Below are positions 56,297 to 64,000 of a stretch of 64,000 bases of DNA, in pieces; the first letter of the stretch is position 1; every line of letters starts with the position of its first letter. This stretch comes from Paracamarosporium sp. OC-R06-R3 (lineage: Eukaryota; Ascomycota; Dothideomycetes; Pleosporales; Didymosphaeriaceae). The stretch lies in assembly GCA_019828545.1 (NCBI GenBank), contig JACVRA010000210.1, positions 186,531 through 250,530 of the forward strand, read 5' to 3'. The translations under genes were made by a program, and so were the position numbers. Below the pieces are notes generated by a model. The model was not told the origin of the DNA. It saw only the letters and a program-made list of their open reading frames with translations, and searched no databases.

Positions 56297-56852
56297 GAAT
56301 GTTGTTGTTATTTTATTTGATGAAAGTCTGTCCAGTTTTGTATCCTATATAGCCAGCATTGCACCAGCCGGAGCAATCTTTGAATAGCACCGAGTCACTG
56401 TCGGTCGCGCCGAGTGTTGTTGTACAGGACCATCCATGTGGGGCACCAACGCAGAATTTTCCATCCGCTAATCGCACCGCACGAACAGACCCGCTTGCTC
56501 ATGCCAACTTCGATACAGTTCGGTAGCAGTTCGGTCGGGAAGAACTGCATGCTGCTGGTTACACTTCTCGCGGGACCCTAGCGGGGCGCGGGCGATCTCA
56601 GCTAGTGGCACTTTATCCGATCAAGCCATTGGCCTCATGCAGGTGCATCCAACGAGACAAGCTCCAACGGCCCTGAGCAATACACGCCCTCCCCTACACA
56701 GCATACGGCCTGCGCGCGGCCTGCCTGTTCACCGCGAGTAAACACGCGGCCGAAGGGCTGCCGCGCCATGTAGAGGCTTCACCTCGGCGCACCCTCTTGT
56801 CAGCCTTCCGTTGCACGCAGCGCGCATAGCGGAACCACAACCCCGTGAAAAC
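56297..56852. other. tRNA / UBP8 intergenic region
   Basis: GC-richer DNA upstream of both the tRNA (minus) and UBP8 (plus). No other gene supported. Confidence 0.45.
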
Positions 56853-58651
56853 ATGGACGCAATTGCGAAGCCGCCCGCGCTGGCGAGTCCCAAGCTCGTC
56901 AAGAATGCTAAGGGCGCCGTTGTCCCCAGCAGCCAGATGGCGCACATTGCATACGGCTGCGGTACGGTTCCCAGCAACTTTTTGGCAGCGCCCGCTGACA
57001 CGACGCAGAGCACATGCGCACCATGATCGAAAACGCACGCAAGCAGACGTTCCAGTTCTATCGGGCGATACTGCAGAACGTTTACGAGAAGCCGAGCGTC
57101 ATCGCCCAGACGTACAAGAACGCCTCCGACGGCCGGCCCGTTGTCTCGCTGCGCCCGCTGTATCTGTGCCTGCAGTGCCCGAACATCATGACCGAGGCAG
57201 ATCGCGACGAGCATATTGACTCTAAGCGGCATATATTCTGTGGGTAGATTGCGGATGTACAGAGATACCTGCTGACGGGCGTAGCGGTGGAGTCACGGAA
57301 CGGCAACGTTTACTGCGGTGACTGCCAGGACTTTATCTACGATCCAGACTTGGAGGCACGAAGGCTGCAGAAGGGTGAGCCGCCAATACCTGGTACAAGG
57401 TGGACATGATTTGCTAACTTCCACAGGCAAGAAGCGCAAGTACGAAGACACGACCACCACCGACGAGCACAAGCTAGTGCTCAATAACTCCACATTCCTG
57501 CCGTGCCGTGCGATAGGCCTCCGTGGTCTCTATAATATGGGCCAGACCTGCTTCATGAGCGTCATACTGCAGACATTGATACACAACCCATTCATACGAA
57601 ACTTCTACCTCTCGGAAGGGCACAAGACGGCGGACTGCGAACGGGAGTCGTGTGTGAGCTGCGCGCTGGACGAGATGTTTGTCGAGTTCCATTCCGTCGA
57701 GAAGACGGAGGGTTTCGGTGCCGTCAACATGCTCATGGGCAGCTGGCTTGCGGGAGAGGTGGGCAATCCAACGACAGCGATATGCACAAATTTCAGAGAG
57801 CTAACAATGTAAACAGGCGCTAGCAGGATACCAGCAGCAAGACGCACATGAGTACATGCAGTTCATGCTTAATACGCTGCATCTCCAAAATGGCGGCTCC
57901 ACCGATTCGGAAGACTGCGACTGCATCGTGCACCAAACCTTCTACGGTAGACTGTCCAGCACCGTGACATGTGACAACTGTCGTAATACGACGACCGCAT
58001 TGGATCCGTACATGGATCTCAGTCTAGACATACGGAACCTACCCAAGAAGAAGAAGGCTGAGAGCAACAACACCGACGACAACCAAATGGGGTTGCAGAA
58101 TTGCTTGGACCGGTTTACAGGGCGTGAAAAACTCGGGGCAGCAGAGTACACATGCCAGAACTGCGACAGCGGGCAGAATGCCACGAAACAGCTGAGCATC
58201 AAGCAGCTACCGCCCGTTCTGCCCATCCATCTAAAGGTACACTTCACATTCCTTCTCTCCCATACAACAATATACTCACGATGTCCAGCGCTTCGAGCAC
58301 AGCAAATCTACATCCAGCAAAATAGAAACCAAGATCAGCTTCCCCATGACGCTCGATCTGTACCCCTACACAACACAATACCGCTCCACACAACAGAAAT
58401 CATCAAAGCAATCCTCGCCTCCAAACACAAATCATAACATCAACAGCCCCGCGAATACACTCATATACGAGCTCTCTAGCGTGATTGTACACAAAGGAAA
58501 GATAGACTCGGGACATTACATCAGTTATTCGAGGGAGGGAGACGATTGGTTCATGTTTGATGATAGTAAGGTTGTGCTGGCGAACGAGGCGGAGGTTCTT
58601 GGTGCGGAAGCGTATCTTCTGTTCTATATGGTACAGGCTTTGGAGGTTTAA
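56853..58651 (+). CDS. UBP8: Ubiquitin-specific protease, SAGA deubiquitinase subunit
   Basis: Six exons (56853-56961, 57009-57239, 57285-57374, 57427-57758, 57817-58236, 58289-58651; introns 45-58 bp) give 514 aa. The N-terminus has LVKNAKGAVVPSSQMAHIAYGCEHM, characteristic of fungal Ubp8, then a ZnF-UBP finger (LYLCLQCPNIMTEADR, HIDSKRHIFSVES, VYCGDCQDFIYD). The USP catalytic domain follows: Cys box GLYNMGQTCFMSVILQT, QQQDAHEYMQF, the zinc pairs CDNC and CQNC, and the His box KIDSGHYISYSR. Ubp8 removes ubiquitin from histone H2B within SAGA, with Sgf11, Sus1 and Sgf73. Length and domain order are normal; nuclear housekeeping gene. Confidence 0.95.
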
Positions 58652-59411
58652 GGTTGAGTGCGCTTGGAGAGAGTGTACTAGAAGGGTAGACGGGCGTTGT
58701 ATTATACCATTATGAAGAAGTGTCGGGGCGACACCAGGTGTGCGTGCATGCATCGGCGTTTTTTTCCATTATCGAAGAGTCTTGGGGAGAAGACTGCGTA
58801 CTGCATTTGTTTTTATTTCTTTTCTGCGAGCGGCATGGCGTATAGAGGCTTGCTTGGGGCTCTTCCTGTAGGCTTAAACCTCAACCACACATTCCCCCTG
58901 TACCCGTCACACCAACTATAACCTCACAAAACCAGACCCAGCATCCAACCCCTTCGTACAGTACCAACAATACCTCCACCAGCGCACAATCCGACCAATC
59001 AGATCCATACACACAATACCAGGACCACTGATAGATTAGCTTCCCTATAGGGTTAACCGAGAATTACTCATAGTGAGTTCGTGCGTAAGCGATATTCCAG
59101 GCCTTCCGCTCCACTCACCACCCCACCAATGCAGCATAGCATTTGCCTGTCACAGCAAACCCTGGTAGAAATTTTGCAGATATGGGATCGAAATGATGCA
59201 CCAACAGGGGAGGATGCGAGCGAGTCATGTTTCGTGGTGATACCACCACTCGGCGAATTTGAAGATAGATTTTGTCCGGGTGTAATAATAGATATATATA
59301 TAAAGCTACAGACTACTTCCTCTCTTGTTGTGAACCTGCATTTTCGGTTTCAAGCTTCTTTTCCCGTTGTTCTGGTATCAAGAGTGCTTGCAGAAGGGAA
59401 GAAGCTAAGAT
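58652..59411. other. Intergenic
   Basis: 3' region of UBP8 and promoter of the acyltransferase. No supported gene. Confidence 0.4.
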
Positions 59412-61046
59412 ATGTCTACGCATAAGGATAAGCACGATGTCCAAGTCCTCTCCTCGCAGAGAGTATATCCGACGGTCCCTCACGCTGCACCGACTACGAC
59501 GGTCCTCTCGGTAATAGATGCATCGGTCGCACGGTTCACGCCTTGCGGCGCGATATGGTATTTTTCTCGTTCTTCCCCGGAAAGGAGTCTGGATGTTCTG
59601 GCGCCGGAGGCGCTGAAAAAGAGTCTCGAGCACACGCTTTCTGCGTATCCTCAATGGGCGGGACAACTACGCATGACGCCGTATAAGACTGGTTTGCGGC
59701 AGCGGAAGAATGGGGAAAGATATGGGAGGATGGAGGTCCGGTATGGATTGGAGAACGACCCTGGAGTCACGTTTGTGGTAGCGAAGGTAGATCGCGAGTT
59801 GGAGGACGCACTGCCTGGCCACGGCTCGACGGGTATTGAAGGTATCTGGGCATGCGATGATATGGTCCGCGAAGATGTGTTGCTCCCTAAGGTTCCTCTC
59901 GCTGGTTTAGCCTCGCCTCCAGACCACGCAGACCCCAGTGTCGCAGTCCAGATTACAGAGTTCGAATGCGGCGGGACGGCCGTCGGGATACAGATGGCAC
60001 ATTGTCTGGCCGACGCAATAAGTCTATCACTCTTCGTGCACGACTGGAGTGCCACGCACGAGGCGCTAGTGTCCAGCTCGCCACTTCCGGAACTCCGTCC
60101 GGTATTCGAGCCGTGGGTGCTGAACGAGAGAGCTGCGAAGTCATTGGACGATACGGAGCCTGATGAGAGGGTATTGAAGGGGGCGTACGGACTGCCCCAG
60201 CATCGGTACGACTGGTGGGCATCTGGCGAAGAGTCTGGTTTCGGGCCGGGGGCACACGCGATTCCTGAGTTGCTAAGGGACGAGCCTGCAGCGCAGAGGA
60301 TAGCAGAATGCGGGACAAAGATGCCATGGAAGACATACGACGTCCGGGCTCCCATTTCACATACAATCATTCATTATACTTCTGAGGAATTGGGACGTAT
60401 CTGGAGTGCGGCTGCGGCAAGCCCAGATACATATGGCAACACGAAGGTGAACATAAGCCGGCACGACGCCCTCGTAGCACATATTTGGACGCTCATCAAC
60501 CGCTCTCGTGGGCCTGAGGGCGGGAATGTGGATGGCACAGTCCATTGTGATATTTCACTTGGATTGCGCACTCGCGTCAGTCCACTACTTCCTCCGTCCT
60601 CCCTTGGCTCGCCACTGCAACTCGCGCACGCCACATTGCCCTGGTCTGTTGCCAGCTCAGCAGCTGCCCTCCCGAGCATAGCGGCCAGCATCAAAGCCAC
60701 CCTCTCCTTTTTCACGCCCTCCGCAGTGGGTGCTCAAATCTACGCCATAGCTCACGGACTAGCGCCGCAAAGGCTGTGGCAAGCATTCCTAGGAAGAGAA
60801 CACATAATAGTGACGAGCTGGGCGCATACGGGGCTGTATGAGTGCAGGTTTGGCACGGGGCAGACGCCGAGGTACGTGCATCCGATCATGCCACTGGTGG
60901 ACGGGTGTGTGCAGGTAATGGAGGGCCGACCGGCAGGCGTAAAGACACCTGATAGGAAGTGGTACAATGATGGCGTTGATGTAGCAATATATCTTGAAAA
61001 GGAGGCTATGAGTCGGTTGGTAAAAGACGAGCGGATAAGAATCTGA
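59412..61046 (+). CDS. Acyltransferase of the transferase family (BAHD / trichothecene-acetyltransferase-like)
   Basis: Single exon, 544 aa, ATG start. The catalytic HxxxD motif is present (MAHCLADAISLSLF, about residue 196) in the expected position after ECGGTAVGIQ, and an N-terminal half beginning with a SVIDASVARFTP strand fits the two-lobed BAHD-like fold. The second-half segment VNISRHDALVAHIWTLINRSR and CDISLGLRTRV correspond to conserved blocks. The plant-type DFGWG is replaced by a diverged region (VTSWAHTGLYECRFGTG). Enzymes of this family move acyl groups from CoA to alcohols or amines. No biosynthetic partner is adjacent, so the substrate is unknown. It is tail-to-tail with the TBCC gene, with 22 bp between stop codons. 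Confidence 0.88.
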   Translation: MSTHKDKHDVQVLSSQRVYPTVPHAAPTTTVLSVIDASVARFTPCGAIWYFSRSSPERSLDVLAPEALKKSLEHTLSAYPQWAGQLRMTPYKTGLRQRKNGERYGRMEVRYGLENDPGVTFVVAKVDRELEDALPGHGSTGIEGIWACDDMVREDVLLPKVPLAGLASPPDHADPSVAVQITEFECGGTAVGIQMAHCLADAISLSLFVHDWSATHEALVSSSPLPELRPVFEPWVLNERAAKSLDDTEPDERVLKGAYGLPQHRYDWWASGEESGFGPGAHAIPELLRDEPAAQRIAECGTKMPWKTYDVRAPISHTIIHYTSEELGRIWSAAAASPDTYGNTKVNISRHDALVAHIWTLINRSRGPEGGNVDGTVHCDISLGLRTRVSPLLPPSSLGSPLQLAHATLPWSVASSAAALPSIAASIKATLSFFTPSAVGAQIYAIAHGLAPQRLWQAFLGREHIIVTSWAHTGLYECRFGTGQTPRYVHPIMPLVDGCVQVMEGRPAGVKTPDRKWYNDGVDVAIYLEKEAMSRLVKDERIRI

Positions 61047-61068
61047 ATTGGGAGTCTCTCTGCTGTTT

Positions 61069-62287
61069 TTATAATATAGATACCCCAGCTGTGCGTAGGA
61101 TATCGTTTACGTTCGTAGAGTTCCCACCAGATAACTGATTCTTCCATATGTCTTCTTTCACACGTTCCGGTTTGGGCAAAATGCTGAAGTGCGGACTAGG
61201 CTCTGCTTTGAGCCATTTGAAGTCGTCAATCTGATCCCATTGATTCGGTGAATTTGATATATCCTCCGTGACCTATTACACGTGTGAGTTATTCTTCAAA
61301 CATGGCCTGGGAAGATACAAGTCTTACATAGGTTTCTGGTAACGGTGCAAACCGAATCGCCTCGCAGTCCTCGATAATAGGCCTGCTCGAGCAATACAAA
61401 TAGACGTCCACGTTCTTCGACCCATGCATGCGAAACTGTCGACAATTTGTAACAATGACACTGTTCTCCACTCCCGTGATATGAATCGGGCCCGCCACGC
61501 GTCCACACACCACCAGGCTCCTTTCAACATTCTTTAGCGTTAGTGTGGCATACGGACTTCCGCTCGTTGTGGGCGCAGATAGATTGACCACGCTCTCCCG
61601 CACATCAGACACAGTTCCCGAGCTCGCAGATTGCGCCGGTATCACGACATGCGAGCCATTGTGATTCGACACCGCAACACCTTGCCCATCCGATAAGGGC
61701 CCATTCTGTACACCATCAGCCTTCTCTTGCCCTAGCAACTCCAGCTCTCTCTTCTCCTCTCCCGGGCTCAACCTCTCCAACGGCGTCGGCGCAAACGCAC
61801 TGGCCACGGCCGAACTCCCCGTTGAGCTATCCCAGGCCCCTCCCCCAGGCCCCAGCAACCTTCTATTCTGCGCCATCTCGGCCGCCTCCCCAATACTAAT
61901 CGCGCTCTGATTCTTCTTCGTCGTAAACTTGAACTTCTTTGGCCCGGCGCCTAGCTCTGTCCTCACTTTTTGGAGCTTCTCGGATAGCGCTTTGATGGCT
62001 TCGCCATAGGTGCGTTGGTCGTAGGCAGGGATGTACGAGGAGGCATCTTTGACTTCGGCGGAGAGGCGCGAGATGCCGGCGAGGCAGTGGTCGATGGCGT
62101 CCGGGCGCTCGGTAGGGGAGGTGGAGGAGAGGCGGGACATTTCGTCCTGGAGAGCTGGAGGGGGTTAGACACAGATAGAGCGAAGGAAGAATGCCGCACC
62201 AATGACCTCGCGCTGGAAGTAGCGGAAGAAGCGCTCTTTGGAGGCTGATTCAGGGCGGGCTTGCGGAGGGGCTTCGGGATGCGCCAT
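61069..62287 (-). CDS. Tubulin-binding cofactor C
   Basis: Three exons (62200-62287, 61328-62154, 61069-61272; introns 45 and 55 bp) give 372 aa. The N-terminal spectrin-like helical region is rebuilt by splicing (FFRYFQREVIALQDEMSRLS). The C-CAP/TBCC beta-helix covers about residues 205-320 (LTLKNVERSLVVCGRVAGPIHI, GVENSVIVTNCRQFRMHGSKN, YCSSRPIIEDC). The last exon carries the typical ending (NQWDQIDDFKWLKAEPSPHFS). Cofactor C stimulates GTP hydrolysis by beta-tubulin during heterodimer release in the tubulin-folding pathway (yeast Cin2). The key Arg of the QxR GTPase-activating motif is present in CRQFR. The middle linker is Pro/Ser-rich. Confidence 0.94.
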
Positions 62288-62860
62288 GGTTGGTATGTAG
62301 AGCGTTATAGTCTCGTGGAAATAGATAAAGCCAGGCTTGTGTGAGAGAAAGAACCTCTACGCGTTTGCCTGTAGAAAAGCTGGAGGCAGCCTAGCAAGTC
62401 GTGTGGTCGATGACGGAGCTTGGTGGTTTCTGCACGCTTGGAGTGGGGTAGCAACCGGACGGGAAGCTGAGACAGGGCCCGCAGCGTCAAGCAGACAACT
62501 CGATGGGCGCCCGTTCCGCCTCGTCGCGCTCGCACTGTCGGATGCCTCTCGATCCATGATGTCGATGGTGACGGATCGAATATCCGATGCCATTTTCGAA
62601 CCCTGGATCGAGGGCATAGTTTCCACGCTACCCCGCGGTTAGGGCTTAGTCTCCATCGATTCGGCTTCTTATCATCACCAATCATGCCGGACTGTTTAGT
62701 GTCATTTCAAATCGTTCTTTGAGGAAATTCCTAAGGTATGGAGTATTTATAAGAAAATTGTTGATATCAATGTCATGTGCGTTGCCGCCAGGCGAATAAA
62801 CAAAACCTTTACACCCACCCTTCATCACATATTGAATCCAGACCACAAGAGCAATTCAGC
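62288..62860. other. Intergenic
   Basis: Upstream of TBCC and downstream of the NAD(P)-binding gene. Overlapping ORFs on both strands have no domain support. Confidence 0.4.
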
Positions 62861-63776
62861 TTAAGGAGCAACCTGCTGAGCATCCAATACCTTCTTTGCG
62901 ATCCGAGTCAAATCCGAGTTCTCCAACGGCTCATTCTCAAACCCATTCGACACCTGATCTACCAGAGCAGCAGCAACCTCCTTTACGCCAATCTTGCCCG
63001 TGATCAAGCCAGCGAAAGTGCCAACAACCGACATTAGGAGGCCTGGGGGGCTAGGCAAGATAAAACCAGGCTTCGCGGAGGCAGCTTCCCAACCGCTAGT
63101 CTTGTGCTTCTCGGCGAATTCGAGACAGTCGACTTCGATTCGGCCCTGGGTCTTGTAAGTATCTTATCCGATGATGAGGTAGAGAGCGGAACAGAGGGTA
63201 GGGGTTAAATACCTTGAGACGGATGTACTCCTTGAAGACCGGAGGCGTAGGACCGTCAGGCGTACGAGGCGTATCCGGACCACTGATGTACAAGAAACGG
63301 AAAGTGTTCTTGTAGCCCTTTGCTGCACGCGCCTCCTCGATCTGCTCGAGCGCCCTGAGCGTGTATGTCTGGTTGATCTTCTTTACTTCCTCGAAGGGCA
63401 TTCCCCTCGTGTTTTGCGGCAAGACAGCCAGGGCCCTACAATGATACGCATATTAGTGCCAGTCTTGCAACCTCAGACACCAGCAGATTCCAACAATGCT
63501 CCAGTGCTGAAGGATAGATACTGGGAGAATGCCTTACCAGATAGCTGCGTCTGCATCTGCAAGCTGCTCCTTTACATCCTCAGGGTACTTCTCGAAATCC
63601 TTTACTATCAAGCTCTTCAACTTGCTTGTGTCCGCGTCAGGCGCCGTGCCCTTGGGAACTGCAACAGGCTTCCTGGCTATTGCGTATATGGTGGTGATGT
63701 TAGGGTTCGACAGACTCTGCTTGATAATCTCGGAACCAACGAAACCGGTCGCACCGCCAATGATAAGCTTCACCAT
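62861..63776 (-). CDS. NAD(P)-binding Rossmann-fold protein (atypical SDR / epimerase-like)
   Basis: Three exons (63538-63776, 63213-63435, 62861-63151; introns 102 and 61 bp) give 250 aa. The N-terminus has the nucleotide-binding motif GGATGFVGSEI after a hydrophobic strand. AIWALAVLPQNTRG, rebuilt by the first splice, corresponds to the strand-4 region, and FRFLYISGPDTPRT to strand 5. A helical C-terminus (LIKVARQ-like end with SDLTRIAKKVLDAQ) completes a compact atypical SDR. The second intron ends ACAAG. Related fungal proteins are annotated only as NAD(P)-binding or nucleoside-diphosphate-sugar epimerase-like; no catalytic YxxxK is evident, so enzyme activity is uncertain. Confidence 0.85.
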
Positions 63777-64000
63777 CTTGCTTCTCTTCTCTTTTTTCTT
63801 TGTTCGTGGTGACGTGTCGCGTTGTATGCTTTAGAAACGGATGGGCAATCTAGCGTAAATGAGGAATCGATTATTCAAGCTGAGGAGGAGAATGGCGAAG
63901 GATGCGTGGGACGAACAGGAACCAATATATCTATGAAATCCTGCTTGGTACAGGCCTAAGTTATAAAGCACCGGGGATTGACGGGCATGTTTACAGCGAC
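63777..64000. other. Right edge: upstream of the NAD(P)-binding gene
   Basis: 224 bp of promoter region with a pyrimidine-rich (TCTTCTCTTTTTTC on the plus strand) stretch next to the start codon. No other feature. Confidence 0.4.

Noticed and set aside
59651..60370. 239-codon minus-strand ORF
   Set aside because: Lies fully antisense within the acyltransferase gene.
1..64000. CRISPR arrays or bacterial operons
   Set aside because: Introns, eukaryotic gene families and a split tRNA show a fungal genome; no regularly spaced repeats seen.

Overview
This is a eukaryotic window from a filamentous ascomycete (Pezizomycotina). The evidence is many short spliceosomal introns (about 45-100 bp) with GTRNGT-like donors and CTRAY branch sites, a HET-domain gene, Zn2Cys6 regulators, a fungal squalene epoxidase, a SAGA-type ubiquitin protease, and a tRNA-Ser(CGA) gene with an intron. 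Gene content resembles Dothideomycetes/Pleosporales, but that placement is inference. One assembly gap (33268-34123, all N) lies inside a transposon. Exon models were built by hand from reading-frame continuity and splice sites; where several exons are listed, the summed length was checked to be divisible by three.

Layout. 1-13.4 kb: HET-domain gene, squalene epoxidase (ERG1), a single-pass membrane protein of unknown function, an ADP-ribose pyrophosphatase (Nudix) and an SMI1/KNR4-domain protein. 15-32.6 kb: a block that looks like a secondary-metabolite locus: aromatic-ring FAD monooxygenase, MFS exporter, a fused isocyanide synthase-2OG dioxygenase transcribed divergently from the MFS gene, a secreted unspecific peroxygenase-type heme-thiolate peroxidase, a DddP-like M24 enzyme, a broken cysteine-rich secreted protein, an M20 amidohydrolase and a divergent Zn2Cys6 regulator. 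32.7-39.9 kb: a pogo/Fot1-type DNA transposon followed by three damaged genes: a 5'-truncated lysine-2,3-aminomutase-like gene, a Zn2Cys6 gene with an in-frame TGA, and a protein kinase frameshifted by a 53-bp tandem duplication. 40.6-50.4 kb: peroxisomal D-amino-acid oxidase, an allantoate-permease-type MFS transporter and three genes of unknown function, one with a duplicated Cys-rich module. 50.4-56.3 kb: gene-poor DNA with two copies of a short dispersed repeat, a BLI-3-like flavin-fold protein, an APH-kinase pseudogene and the tRNA gene. 56.9-63.8 kb: UBP8, an HxxxD acyltransferase, tubulin-binding cofactor C and an NAD(P)-binding protein.

How the genes may work together. The isocyanide synthase-dioxygenase would make a vinyl isonitrile from an aromatic amino acid. 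The flavin monooxygenase and the peroxygenase are plausible oxidative tailoring enzymes, the MFS protein a plausible exporter, and the TF at 30.8 kb a plausible regulator. Co-regulation is not shown by sequence alone. The combination (no P450, no isonitrile hydratase, but a UPO, a DddP-like M24 enzyme and an M20 amidohydrolase) differs from the xanthocillin cluster as I know it, and is the best candidate here for an undescribed system. The other notable pattern is the density of broken genes (five) near a transposon and a SINE-like repeat.
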